Below, piece after piece: positions 11,282 through 22,352 of a stretch of DNA of 64,000 nt. Origin of the DNA: Scleromitrula shiraiana (lineage: Eukaryota > Ascomycota > Leotiomycetes > Helotiales > Sclerotiniaceae); assembly GCA_028455995.1 (NCBI GenBank), contig JABELC010000001.1, forward strand, positions 4,266,501 through 4,330,500, read 5' to 3'. The notes beneath the pieces were generated by a model. That model did not search any database. It saw nothing but the letters and a program-made list of their open reading frames with translations, and had not been told where the DNA came from. The translations under genes were made by a program, and so were the position numbers. Within the stretch, counting starts at the first letter, position 1; each line of letters opens with the position of its first letter.

Positions 11282-13090
11282 ATGGTCTGGTCTTACAAAT
11301 CTACGCTTTCAAGTAGAGTCATCACAAGGCTGAATCTTAGAGTCATCAGCAAACAACCAACATACCATTTTTTTCTCATGAAACGGAAATACTCTGGAGA
11401 AGAAGGAATTGTTTTCTCAAAAAGATTGAGAGGGAAGATGGCCACCACTAATATCTCATTGACTCCTCGAGAAAGTCAACTTCGAAACTTATTACTTGAT
11501 GTAGCGCATTACATCGATGAATCGAAGGAAATCAAAGAGAAGATTGAATTACGATGGGCTGGAGGATGGGTTAGAGATAAGTTACTTGGTATTCAGAGCC
11601 ATGATATTGATACTGCTATCAGTGTTATGACAGGATATAATTTCAGTTTGAAATTAAAGGAATATCTTGAAAATGAAGAGAATCTGAAAAAGCATTCTAT
11701 TGAAGCCAAGGATGTGAGAAAACTATACAAGATTGCTGCCAATCCCGAGAAGTCAAAACATCTAGAAACTGCTACTACAAATTTGTTTCAGTTTGATGTT
11801 GATTTCGTCAACTTGCGTAAGGAAACTTATACAGACGACAGTCGAAATCCTCAAATAGAACCCGGAACTGCGGAAGAAGATGCATTGAGAAGAGATGCTA
11901 CAATCAATGCTTTATTCTACAACCTTCACAATGATGTCGTTGAAGATTTTACGGGGGGAATTGCGGATATGCAAAAGAAACTCATTAAAACTCCACTCGA
12001 ACCATACACCACTTTCAAAGACGATCCTTTACGAGTTCTGAGATTGATTAGATTTGCTAGTCGGCTTGATTTCAAGATTGATTCAAAAGCGGAGGAGTGT
12101 ATGAGCAACCCAGCAATCATGGAAGCTCTTAAGATTAAAATCAGTCGGGAACGAGTAGGCGTTGAAGTAGAGAAGATGCTGAAAGGTAGCATTTACACTC
12201 GTTTTGAAGTTCCTTGCTAATTATGTCTAGGAAACAACCCTCACAATTCTCTTCATTTATTTGACAGACTTGGCCTATATTCAACTATCTTCACTGACCC
12301 TACTGCAAACGATTTCCCAGCACCAAGCACCGCCAATTGGAGAATTATCTACAATTGTTTGCAAGAAATGGCATCGAACGAAACTCCAGAATCGCTTTAT
12401 AAAACATTAGTCCGATCTGATGACGCAAAGTATATCTCCTGGATTCTGGCTGCTCTCGTACCATGGACTACAATCCCACCAGCAAGAGCCACAAGTCAAA
12501 CAGCCAAACAACCTACACCCTACGGTGCTCTGGTAGCCCGTGAAGGTCTTAGAGCGGAAAGCAAACTTTGCGCTATGATCGCTAGTGCTTTCAAGCAATA
12601 TGAAGAGATTACGGAACTAAAGAATGCAATCCTGCGAGGAGATGCTAACATTCATGAGCGGGATACAGTTGGAATGAAAATTAGGCGATGGGAATCTCAA
12701 GGAGGTCAATGGAAGTTACAAGTCATCTTTTCTATTCTTGTGGAGGCTATGAAGCTAGAATCCGCGGATGGTATGTTCAAACAGCCCATCCATATGTCTA
12801 TAAATGGTACTCACTAATGATATCTAGGGTACTCTGCTCTATTCGCGGATTGGCAACAATTTACTGACCACCTAATCACATTGGACGTGATGGATGCTCC
12901 TGCAATTCGTGGAATTGTGGATGGGCGAATTTTGTCCAAAGCTTTAGGTGTCAAGCCTGGTATTTGGATGAGCAGGGCCTTGGATGTATGCATGGAGTGG
13001 CAGTTTCGAAATCCGGGATCGACAGATACGGAGGCAGCTATTGAGGAAGTTAGAAAAAGGAAGAGCGAGTTGAATATACCTTTGGCATAA
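11282..13090 (+). CDS. cca1: CCA tRNA nucleotidyltransferase, three exons
   Basis: Adds or repairs the 3' CCA of tRNAs using CTP and ATP; class II nucleotidyltransferase of the poly(A)-polymerase-like family, acting in nucleus, cytosol and mitochondria. Exons 11282-12185, 12231-12770, 12828-13090 give 568 residues. Introns are 45 and 57 bp, each with a CTAAT branch and TAG acceptor. Catalytic motifs in order: AGGWVRDKLLG, the metal-binding DID (HDIDTAIS), RRDATINALFYN, and DDPLRVLRLIRFASR. The first ATG starts a 32-residue segment with no acidic residues and many Arg/Lys/Ser, typical of a mitochondrial presequence. Further in-frame ATGs at codons 33 (MKRKYSGEE) and 53 (MATTNIS) could give nuclear or cytosolic forms, as known for yeast CCA1. 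Start chosen as the most upstream ATG. Confidence 0.92.
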
Positions 13091-14386
13091 TTATAAACTA
13101 CCCTGGATATATAAACTTTGGCGAGCAAGGAATAGACTAAGTTTATATTAATATATCTTTTCGCTAATTCAATTCTTTTGATTAACTATGATCCAATTCT
13201 CATTATTCTATGGATTTAACAATGTTGTTGCTGGGACCTAACTTATCACAGTGTCTAAAGTATGATATGAAAGCGTACATAATTGATGTTTCGAGGACCG
13301 CGATGAATCTTTTTAAACAAATTACTTGATTTTGATTTAATTTAAATTCATATAAAATATCTACTAGTAATATATTGTTACATTTAAGAATAAAAACAAA
13401 AATAATATTTCTAAAGAACAAACTTGCTTAAAAGAAAAAAAAAAAAAGAAATAAAAAACCAACAAGATTTAGTAATTTCAAGTTCGCTTAGCCTTCAGTT
13501 CCAAGTTCAGGAGAAGAAGAGAGGACTCGGAGGAGACTTCCAAGTTAAACACACCCAACCATAACCACACAAAAACCCCCCCCCCATCCAAAGCAACCAG
13601 TCCCGCAAAGTCCCCCATCTAAGAGTTCCCACTGACATACAAGAGATCCTCAAAGATTATAGCAATAAAACACATCAACGCCATGCATCACAATCATCCC
13701 ACACCATTTTTATCTATCTATCAATCAAAAAAAAAAAAAATTCCATCAAAAAAAAAAATCAATAACCAATAATCCCATACCATTTCTCACGCAACTTGAA
13801 GCGATCCTTTCAAAACCATGTATCTCTTGACATGGAAGAAGATAATTCGATACTAAGTTGGGTATTTCTTGGACTTGCTACTTACTTACTTACTTACTTA
13901 CTTATTTGAATATGGCGGGTGTATTTGCCTGTCTGGTTTGATTTGATTTGATTTGATTTGATGCTGAGGATGCTGCGGCGGTGGGGGTTATTTTGTTATT
14001 GGTGGGTGTTGGTTGGTTGGTTTATGGATTGGATTGGATTGGATTGGATTGAATTGGGTTTACTTCTGGTGGATGTTTTGATGGGGGGGGGATGGAATTA
14101 TGGAATAGGGAATAGGGAATAGGGAAGATGTAGTTGGGTGATGCATGTATATATTGTTATTGCTATTGCTATTGGATGGTATGATATGATATGATAGTAG
14201 ATGGGTTATGTCGATGGATGATTCGTTCGAAATACAGAATAATAATTTTTTCATACTCATATCATAGTTCTTTGCAATTGCTCGGGTAATTGCTATAGTG
14301 GTGTAAGTTGATTCTCGTCTTCTCAATCCAATCTAATCCAATCTAATATGATCTAAACCCCTCCCCTTCATCCCTCCCTCACTCAG
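13091..14386. repeat. convergent intergenic region with simple repeats
   Basis: 1.3 kb between the ends of cca1 and tti2. It is low-complexity: poly(A) tracts near 13430-13450 and 13728-13760, (ACTT)n at about 13877-13903, (GATTT)n at about 13938-13962, (GGATT)n at about 14026-14055, and GGGAATA repeats near 14100-14125. No gene is supported. Confidence 0.7.
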
Positions 14387-16390
14387 TCAAAACCCCAAAA
14401 CCCCCATCAACCCCCCACTCACCCCCACCACCTCCCTCACCTCCCTCCCAAACTCCTCCCTCAACCCCTCGTCCCTCGACGCCCTAACAGCCGTTACGAA
14501 TACCCTCGCCGTCTCGCAAACTTCTTTTTTCATCACCTCTATTTCATCTCTTTTCAACCTCTTCTCTTCCTCCTTCTTCTTCTCTTCCTCCTTCCTCCCC
14601 AGTCCCTCCCCATCCTTCTCAAACCCAGATTCAAGATCAAGCTCACGACCCTCCAATTCAAGAACCCCCCAAAGCAACGCCATCCCCCGTAAAATTTCCA
14701 ATCGGTATTCGCTAACCCCCACCCTCATCCAAGCCGTACAAAGCACCACCCTCAACGTCTGCAGCGCCTCACATATCAGATCCGGAGACGTGCCAGGAAA
14801 AAAAGGGTTACCCAAGATCTCCATAATCACGGGCAAAATATCTTTGAGGTGTTTGACAGCTGTGATACCCAATTTTGGGATGAGGATTTTCAGTTGCGTG
14901 AGTAGGATGGTCAGGATAGGAGGGGAGGAGGAGGAGTGGTGGAAGGCGGGGAGGAGGGAGTGTCGGAGGATGCGGGTTAGGTAGTTGATGTGTTGTTTTT
15001 CTTTTTCTTCTCCCATGGTTTTTTCTCTAGGGGTAGAGATAGAGGTAGAGGTAGAGGTAGAGGTAGAGGGGGAGGTACGAGAAATCATATAATCCCGATC
15101 AATACACCCAAACCGCACATCCCCCAAAACAAACAGCGCCTCATAAGCAGTCGGCAACAATTTCACCGTATCCTCCAGCGGCGTGATACTAGGTAAGAAC
15201 AGTAGAACGGGTGACACCGCATCTTCAAAGACAGAGCCCAGGCCTGTTTGCTGAAGAAGAGGCGCGGACATTTTTTTGAAGAGGGTGGGCAGGGTATGAA
15301 GGGTGTGGAGACGCATGGTGTTGGAGGGGGAGTCGAGGAGGGTGAGGAGAGGGGGGGTTAGGAGGGGGAATGCGAGGGTTTGGAGGGTGGTGGGCTGGAC
15401 GGAGTGTTAGTTTGACTGTAATTGCAGAGAAGGTGAGGGGGTGAGAGAGCATAGCGTACAGGACAATTCCCTATTATCCACGAAAGAATAGTAATAGTAT
15501 ATGGAACACCCGATCTCCAAGGTTGATTCCCCCTATCATTTTCCCTTATATCGAAATGGCGTGGTGGAGCAGATGACGGTGCTGCTTTTCTAGAAGACGG
15601 CGTTATACTAGTTGGAAGCGGGGTTTTGGAGAAGATGGGTCGAATGAATGTTTGGAGGAGGTAGGTTACTATGAATTCGGGCGATTGGAGATATTCTTTG
15701 TGCGGAGATAGTAGGGTGTTTGATATTGAATGGGTGGTTGGTGTTGTCCAGGGCGCGGTAGAGGATGTGAAAGTGAGAAGAGAGAGGAGAGTTGCGTTTG
15801 GTGGTGTGGTAATGGGTCCTGGCTTGGAAGGTGGAAGATGTGAGAGTGTAGTGAGAAGGAGTGTGTATTTGTAGCGATATTTCCTCATTTCGTGTTCTTT
15901 ATTGGAAGATTCTTCATCTAGAAAAAAGGTTATTTCCCAATACTACAAATACCTGACAAGAAAATCATACCCTCAAATTCATCCAATGAAAAGACTTTCC
16001 CATCCGGTAAGAGTCTCTCCGACACCCAACTCTCAATTTTCCTCCTCTCTTCTTCATCATCATCTCGTCGTATCAATTTTTCCGAATATATCAGACAGCT
16101 GGAAAAAATAAGTATATTTTCTAATTCGTCCTAAATCTCGAACCATTAAAAGCATATCCCATAACATAAATACTGTAAGATGCACTTACATCTTCAACAA
16201 GAAGTCGATTAAGATCCCCAAAATTATAACTTTGTCCTAGACCTGATCGATCACGTGTTAGAAGAAATTCTGAATAACCAAAAGAGCAGATCTTACAATC
16301 AGACGGCAGTAAAGAAACATCATCATCTTCAAACTTAGAAGTCTTTATTCTATTTTTTGCAGCTTCGTGGGCTGATATAAAAGAATTCAT
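14387..16390 (-). CDS. tti2: Tti2-family protein (TTT complex), four exons
   Basis: Subunit of the Tel2-Tti1-Tti2 complex, a co-chaperone with Hsp90 that matures PIK-related kinases (TOR, Tel1/ATM, Mec1/ATR). Exons on the minus strand: 16390-16190, 16130-15971, 15917-15460, 15394-14387, giving 608 residues. Introns of 59, 53 and 65 bp have GT-AG borders; the last has an ACTAAC branch site. The C-terminal HEAT-like part shows the family pattern: LAFPLLTPPLLTLLDSPS, LLQQTGLGSVFEDAVSPVLL, LGITAVKHLKDILPVIMEIL. Low-complexity inserts are present: a Ser-Thr run at 15030-15073 and a Glu/Lys stretch near the end. Exon 1 was joined because its donor (phase 0) matches an acceptor at 16131 that opens an in-frame acidic exon; this 5' part is the least certain. 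An alternative is a start inside exon 3. Confidence 0.72.
15030..15073 (-). repeat. hexamer repeat coding for a Ser-Thr run in tti2
   Basis: About six imperfect copies of TAGAGG on the plus strand, read on the minus strand as alternating Ser and Thr codons. The repeat is in frame, so slippage by whole units changes length without breaking the protein. Confidence 0.8.
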
Positions 16391-17695
16391 CTTTTCGTGG
16401 CTAGGAGAGTATGGAATTGCTATGATAGGATTTCTTGATATGCGGGATTCGATTCTAAGGTGCTTTTGTCTTGCTGCTTTAGATGACTAGCGTGTATTAC
16501 GTAATCGTATTTTCCTTCACACCAGCCTCGAGCAAGCCTATCCGTCAATCATAGTATTCTATTCTATTCACATGGGGACAATTATCACACAAGCAGCTAT
16601 ATAGCTAACTAACCATTCACATCATTCTCGATTTATGAGAGTATTCCTCTTCCATTGTTTTAGTCGGTCATAGTAACTAACTAGCTACCTACATCTATCT
16701 ACTTCTCAACTCATTTCATCCCATCTGAAATCTCGAACTAATTGATATCATATCCATCCATTCCCTCCCTACCTGAATATCAACCCCGACCCCAATCTCA
16801 ATGAAAAATCCAGAATAGAATTCAAACAAAACGAGACAACCTAAAAGTCGTACCATTTCATTTCATTCTATTCAATCCAGATCTCTTCTGCTTCTTTCCT
16901 GTGCTCACTTCTCTTTCTATCATATCAGACGACGATTGTCCTCATTAGAAGCCGCCTTCCCTTCGCAAATGGTATCACATCTCAACGAATGAGAAACCAG
17001 TGGGATTTCCACCCAAAACGAATTACTCTCTCATAAAGGCTTCAATGCTCGACTCCCGAATCAAAGCCCATTCCCATCCCATCCCAATCTACCATACAAA
17101 GTATAAAGCCCCAATCTCCATACCCCATCCCAATCCCATATAACCCTCGCTCAAACCCACCACCCCCAAAACCGATAGCAAAAGAAAAAAGTTAAGCAAA
17201 AAAATGCAAATGGTATATCATTACCGTAAGCCATGCCATGCTTAAGCGGAGTAATCAAAATAAAATCAAAATCAAAAATCGGACCAAAGCCTTAGCTAAG
17301 GTTAAACGAGTAGCAAAAAAGTTCAGCAAAAAAACCGCTCCCCCCTTCCGGAAAGTCCTTCATTCATTTGTTCGATCATTCGAACAATTTCGATATCATG
17401 CAATGCAATGCCATGCCATGCCATGCCATACCGAATGTCCCTCCTACCAAAAATTGTAAACGCCAACGCTAAATATCTAGAAAGTCTGAAGTTTGATGAA
17501 AAAACGTCGAGCCTCATATAGAATGATCTCTTATGTATAAATGTAAATAAGGTGGTGGTACAAATTGAAATTTGATGGGTATCGTTGAGAAATGAACCAA
17601 ATATCAGAAAATTTCGGCCGTAAATGTTTGTGTGTGTAGTGGTACAAATGTGTGTGTTGAAAAGAGAGGAAGAATTATGCGTTGTGTTATGACCA
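16391..17695. other. intergenic, tti2 promoter and lst4 3' flank
   Basis: 1.3 kb without a supported gene. Pyrimidine-rich on the plus strand at 16680-17160 with many CCCATCCC-like words, and a short (CATGC)n/(ATGCC)n run at 17397-17428. It should carry the tti2 promoter proximal to 16391 and the lst4 3' UTR. Confidence 0.4.
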
Positions 17696-20600
17696 TTATT
17701 CGGCATTCTCCACCGTCCCTAACCAAGTTCTAACACCTTCTCTAAGGAAACTTTCCTTTTCTCTTCCTTCAAGAGGAGGATGAGCACTTTCTCCTTCCTC
17801 TTCTCTACTCTCCGCAACTTCTCTGACAATCTCTTCTAGTGCACTGAGAACCATTCTCTTGCACTCATTTCGAGGAACTTCAAGCTTTCCTCCTGGTACA
17901 CCTGGAGTACCTTTCATCACATCCGAGTTTGATCTTTCACGTCCTACGGCTGCTCTTCTACTTGTTGATCTGGATGAACATGCCGATGAACTTTTGGAAG
18001 CTTGACCCGATTGCGCAATAATCTTCTCAATAGCTTCAATCAGGATTTCATCCATGCTAACCAATTGTTCTTCTATGAACTTTTCTTCGATTTGATCATC
18101 ATAAGCACCCACGGTTGGAGTTAACTGTGCACGAGTGTAAACATTTCCATATCGAGAATCCAAAGATGTTGCAAACGAAGGGGTTGCTGGATCAACTGCC
18201 TCCTTAATCTTCACTAAACGCCTATAGCGAATATGCGTGATAGTGAAGTTAGTCGTATCAGCAACCAATGCACTTGAGACATCAACCCATCTATCTGTAC
18301 CTCCATCCTCTGTATGAGGTGTTGAAGTAATGATTGGTGTTGGTTCTGATTTCATAGATGCTTTAATTTCCGAGATCAAATCTGATTGTGATGGAACTGC
18401 TTGAAGTGAGAAATCTGGATGATAACGTGGAAGCCAACCTCCAACATTGATGGTGCTATCCGAATCTAGGCCAGCACGCGAATAATGTTCAAATCCTTCC
18501 AATCCAACTCCGAAACCTGGAGTAGATAAATAACCACTACTTGATGGCGAACTAATGGCCGATTCAAAAGCCAAATAATCAGGAAGAGGTACATCAATAT
18601 CGATAACACCATCTTCAGTAATTGAAGTTTTAACAGGCGATTCGTAAGCACCAGATGGATCTGGTATACGTTCTGCGATTTGAATTATTTGTTCTGTAGA
18701 TTCATCCATATCTTGTGTTTTTTGCTCTGCAGCTCTTGCAGTTTTTGTGCTACCAGATTCCGATTTCAATGGCTCACGCTCTCGTTGAATCTTCGTTTTT
18801 GGTATGGGAAATTTGCTAACTTCTTCAACCATATCAGTTAATTTCCCACGTGGTTGTGAAGTAATATCTCGATAGTGAGGATCATGAATTTCTACGCCTT
18901 CAATCGACATTATTGATGTATCAGTTGTAGCTGATGATGGCCTTCTTTTTGAGCCCCAAAATCCACTCATCATATTGCCCCATCTCGAATTTTGACCTTG
19001 AGTATCAGAGCTAATATTACTATACTGCCCTGAACTATCACCTCTTTTCAAAGAGCGTAGGAGATCATCTGTTGCAAGACTACCACTACTTCCAGGTCTT
19101 GGTAGAGGACCGGTACCTCTAACCGGACGACGAGTCGAGAAATGTGGCATAGTGGCAATAGGTGAGGCCGTAGTTGTGGTTGCAGTACTACTTTTTCTAG
19201 TACCAAGATCACTACCTGGAATTGGTAGATTGACAGTTTTAACTGCATCAGAGGTACGACTCTCATTCTCAACGACAGGAACTGTGATTCCAAGGCCACT
19301 TTGACTAGGTTGAGAAGGTTGTGAAATTTGTGAAGGCTGTGAAGGCAATGTTTGTGCAGGAGAACTCAAAGTCCTAGAGTGTGGTGTTCTAGAAGTACTA
19401 GTACGCTTATTAATCTTGCGACGGAGAGATTCCTCTCTTAGAACTGGTACAACATATGAAGGTGGAGATTGCGAATAGCCCCCAACAGAAACTGATGTGC
19501 TTGGTCTATGTCCTCGAGTTGATGAAATTTGTGGACTGGCGGGTAAGAAGGCTGACAATAAGAAAATTAATCTTCTTGCTGCCATCTTATCATTCGAAAC
19601 AATGATAGTTCGTGCTGGCAAAGAAACGTCATCATCCTTGATGGCTCTCTGATGTTGATAATGTCTCCTACGATACCAACTTGGTCCCAGAGCTTGTAAC
19701 CATTCTGTATGATTACCAAGAAATCCAGTGAGCAGGTTGTAAAAGAAAAATCCTTTATCTTTTCCACCTGCCCATTTTTCGGCTAATCTTGCTTCCTCGC
19801 GCCAAATTCCCCATCTACCTTGACCAGTGATAACCTGAAGACCTTTGATACCACTGACAATTCTTTGGCGAGAAGCATCAACCTCCTTATGGATTTTTTG
19901 AATCTGCACAAGACAATTTTGATGAAGCTGAACCGATTTCGCATTCGTTCTTGGCACCTTGAAGGGTTTGATTTCTTCTGAAACTCTTTTACCAGAGATT
20001 GATATGCTGGCAGATGGTGCTCGAGAATGAAAACGAGGATCAGGGGATGCGACATCGGCTTGTCGAAGCAAACACAACAAGGATTCCGTAGCAACTGACT
20101 GTAGATGTGAAAGTGTTCTCATAATGATATCCCAGTGTTGAGTAATCATATCAATCCTATCATCCACATCACTGTAATACGAAGAATCCAACGACTCGAT
20201 CCCAAATCCTGTACCAAGCATAGTCCATCCCGCGCGTTTTGTTGAATTGTAAGAGGAAGGAAATGAATCTTGTTCATTATATGAACCTGGTCCTTTGAAG
20301 CTAGATCTGGAGACTGGTGCTGATGGCGCATGAGGTGGTGATGGAGGTAGGTGAACAATTAAGCCCACAGCATACATTGGGGTTCGTTTTTGTGTCGGTT
20401 GAGGCTTCCTTTCCGGTGTTGTAGCATGACCACCAACTTTCGGGAATGGATATCCCGCAGAGTCTCCATTAATTCCAGGAACTGGTGTTCGATTTTGTAG
20501 ATCTTCCGGCTCATCATTGGGTAGGGTTACTGGAAACATGCGAGTTATGAGAACCTTTTTTCTGTCATGTCCTCTCGAAGATGCTGTCGTTCCTCCAAGG

Positions 20601-21385
20601 CCAGCAGTTGGACCTGGCGCAACGTTTTCCAAAGTAAAAGATTGCGCCAATTTACTACTTCGCATACTCGATCTACCCAAAGATCCATCTGCGGCGTAAG
20701 AGCTGGGTCCTGTAAACGATCTCGATTCCGATGGTAAAATATGAACCTTTGTGCCAGTTCCTTTGTATGCCAATACTTCCGAATTTCCAAATATGCAATT
20801 CGAGATTGTTGTTATTTCCTCCCGGTATTCCCTTGCTGAGCGCTGTCCTTCCGTTTCAGTAAAACTTAGTTGTGTCTTTTGTGTTGGTCTACGATCGAAT
20901 GCACCAAACGCTCGTGGGGCAGGTGTTTCCTGTTGTATAACCACGGGTCTCGAGTTTTGTCCTACAGATCCTTTACGTGGTGAGGAGATTGATCTCCGAT
21001 TGTCGGATCTCGAAGGAAACGCTGTGGAATTATTGGTATTTTGTCGTTCAAGTGGAGGTGATGAAGGTGGAGGAGTATGGCTATCGTATAAAAGATATGG
21101 TGAACCTGAAGTTGGAGTAGCTTCTTGCATAATAATTACTCGAACATCTCGCATATCAAGATCGATTTCCCCGTTAATATCGAAAGTATTGGCAGTTGTA
21201 GGTGTAAGAACTGTGCCAGTTGAGAAAGGGAAAACCTGATCATTGTGACACAAAGCTTCGGCATCTGGGAAGAGTAAGTTGTATGTAAAATGATCTTCTA
21301 AATTCGAATCCAGTGGGTTCGAAGGCCTTGAAGCAGTTTGTCCAGTAGATGATAAACTAGAGAGCAATTTCCCTAATAAAGACAT
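17696..21385 (-). CDS. lst4: Lst4-like folliculin-interacting protein
   Basis: Fungal counterpart of the folliculin-interacting proteins; with Lst7 it forms a vacuolar GTPase-activating complex for Gtr2 that signals amino-acid supply to TORC1. Uninterrupted frame of 1229 residues from the ATG at 21385 (MSLLGKLLSSLSS). An upstream in-frame ATG at 21427 would add 14 residues; I prefer the inner one because the MSLLGK-type start fits the family. The N-terminal conserved blocks include LEDHFTYNLLFPDAEAL, DMRDVRVIIMQEATPT and KKVLITRMFPVTLPN, with SPYLLYDS between them; the central part has YAVGLIVHLP and a WDIIMRTLSHLQ helix; the C-terminal part (DENN-like region) includes YRRLVKIKEAVDP and FIEEQLVSMDEILIEAIEKI. 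Long Ser/Thr/Pro-rich linkers account for much of the length. Confidence 0.8.
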   Translation of the reverse strand: MSLLGKLLSSLSSTGQTASRPSNPLDSNLEDHFTYNLLFPDAEALCHNDQVFPFSTGTVLTPTTANTFDINGEIDLDMRDVRVIIMQEATPTSGSPYLLYDSHTPPPSSPPLERQNTNNSTAFPSRSDNRRSISSPRKGSVGQNSRPVVIQQETPAPRAFGAFDRRPTQKTQLSFTETEGQRSAREYREEITTISNCIFGNSEVLAYKGTGTKVHILPSESRSFTGPSSYAADGSLGRSSMRSSKLAQSFTLENVAPGPTAGLGGTTASSRGHDRKKVLITRMFPVTLPNDEPEDLQNRTPVPGINGDSAGYPFPKVGGHATTPERKPQPTQKRTPMYAVGLIVHLPPSPPHAPSAPVSRSSFKGPGSYNEQDSFPSSYNSTKRAGWTMLGTGFGIESLDSSYYSDVDDRIDMITQHWDIIMRTLSHLQSVATESLLCLLRQADVASPDPRFHSRAPSASISISGKRVSEEIKPFKVPRTNAKSVQLHQNCLVQIQKIHKEVDASRQRIVSGIKGLQVITGQGRWGIWREEARLAEKWAGGKDKGFFFYNLLTGFLGNHTEWLQALGPSWYRRRHYQHQRAIKDDDVSLPARTIIVSNDKMAARRLIFLLSAFLPASPQISSTRGHRPSTSVSVGGYSQSPPSYVVPVLREESLRRKINKRTSTSRTPHSRTLSSPAQTLPSQPSQISQPSQPSQSGLGITVPVVENESRTSDAVKTVNLPIPGSDLGTRKSSTATTTTASPIATMPHFSTRRPVRGTGPLPRPGSSGSLATDDLLRSLKRGDSSGQYSNISSDTQGQNSRWGNMMSGFWGSKRRPSSATTDTSIMSIEGVEIHDPHYRDITSQPRGKLTDMVEEVSKFPIPKTKIQREREPLKSESGSTKTARAAEQKTQDMDESTEQIIQIAERIPDPSGAYESPVKTSITEDGVIDIDVPLPDYLAFESAISSPSSSGYLSTPGFGVGLEGFEHYSRAGLDSDSTINVGGWLPRYHPDFSLQAVPSQSDLISEIKASMKSEPTPIITSTPHTEDGGTDRWVDVSSALVADTTNFTITHIRYRRLVKIKEAVDPATPSFATSLDSRYGNVYTRAQLTPTVGAYDDQIEEKFIEEQLVSMDEILIEAIEKIIAQSGQASKSSSACSSRSTSRRAAVGRERSNSDVMKGTPGVPGGKLEVPRNECKRMVLSALEEIVREVAESREEEGESAHPPLEGREKESFLREGVRTWLGTVENAE

Positions 21386-21778
21386 GATCTCTTTTGTTCG
21401 ATCGGGAGTAGAAATTGATACCTTCAAAATAATCTATTGTTGGAATATTCGATGAGATTAATGAAAAAAATAGAAATTCCCTAGCAACAAATATGCCGGT
21501 ATTGTTGATTTGTATTTGCCATTTTCGCGAGGGGAGGGAAAGTTGTAGAAGGCGGAAAAGAACGATGCAGGAGATATGAGTTCGAATTGAATATTAAATA
21601 ATGGGTGAATATTGGTGTAGTGTTCGTGTATGTATTGTATGTGTATGTGTGTGTTATTGAAATTCCTAGAGTGACGCGAAACTGCGGAAGGTTGAAAGTG
21701 ATGCACGAAACTATTGAAGTTTAAGATAAAATGGTGATTGGGTTTGAATTTGAAGGAGTGAGATTGATGAGTGAGATT

Positions 21779-21928
21779 GATGAGTATGTATGAGTGTATG
21801 AGTATGAGTATGAGTGGTTGTATGAGTATGAGTGGTTGTATGAGTATGAGTGTATGAGTATGAGTATGAGTATGAGTATGATTGTATGAGTATGTATGAG
21901 TATGATTGTATGAGTATGAGTATGAGTG
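21779..21928. repeat. (GAGTAT)n-type array
   Basis: Imperfect hexamer array of GAGTAT with GTTGTAT and GATTGTAT variants over about 150 bp. It creates histidine/tyrosine/serine-rich frames on the minus strand that are not credible genes. Confidence 0.9.
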
Positions 21929-22051
21929 TTGTGTTTCTTGGATCTTTCAAAGATAATCTTGAAAGCATACAACCAAACAATAAAAAAAAAGAAAGAAATA
22001 TAAAAAGAAATAAAAAGTAATTTATTTCTTTATAATAAAGAGAAGATGAGT

Positions 22052-22120
22052 ATTAATTGTATTGTATTGCATTGAATTGAATTGAATTGAATTGAATTAT
22101 ATTGTATTATATTATATTGT
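22052..22120. repeat. (ATTGA/ATTGT)n pentamer array
   Basis: Consecutive ATTGT, ATTGC and ATTGA pentamers passing into ATTAT. The same pentamer family reappears at both edges of the retrotransposon. Confidence 0.85.
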
Positions 22121-22198
22121 TCTGGTTGTTTGTGTGATGTGAATGAGGTACCGCAGTAAGTAAAGTGTCTAGATTCTGGAGTTATTTCTTTACCATCA

Positions 22199-22200
<2 letters not shown>

Positions 22201-22231
<31 letters not shown>
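22201..22231. repeat. (TTA)n microsatellite
   Basis: About ten perfect TTA/ATT trinucleotides. Confidence 0.9.
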
Positions 22232-22234
<3 letters not shown>

Positions 22235-22303
22235 ATAGTAAAATGACTTTTTAGCGGTAGTTCAATATATAAGAAGTGGGATATATTTTCTGAGGATTTC
22301 TAT

Positions 22304-22352
22304 GGGTATGGGGATGAGGATGAGGATGGGGATGGGTATGGGTATGGGTATG
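22304..22352. repeat. (GGGTAT/GGATGA)n array
   Basis: Run of GGGGAT, GAGGAT and GGGTAT hexamers on the plus strand, G-rich and short. Confidence 0.8.

Noticed and set aside
16086..16189. Intron 1 of tti2 ending at TTTTTTCCAG (about 16096)
   Set aside because: It breaks the frame after a few codons; the acceptor at 16131 keeps phase 0 and an open acidic exon.
17323..17706. 127-codon minus-strand frame next to the lst4 stop
   Set aside because: Lies in the expected lst4 3' UTR and is shaped by the CATGC repeat; no coding signal.
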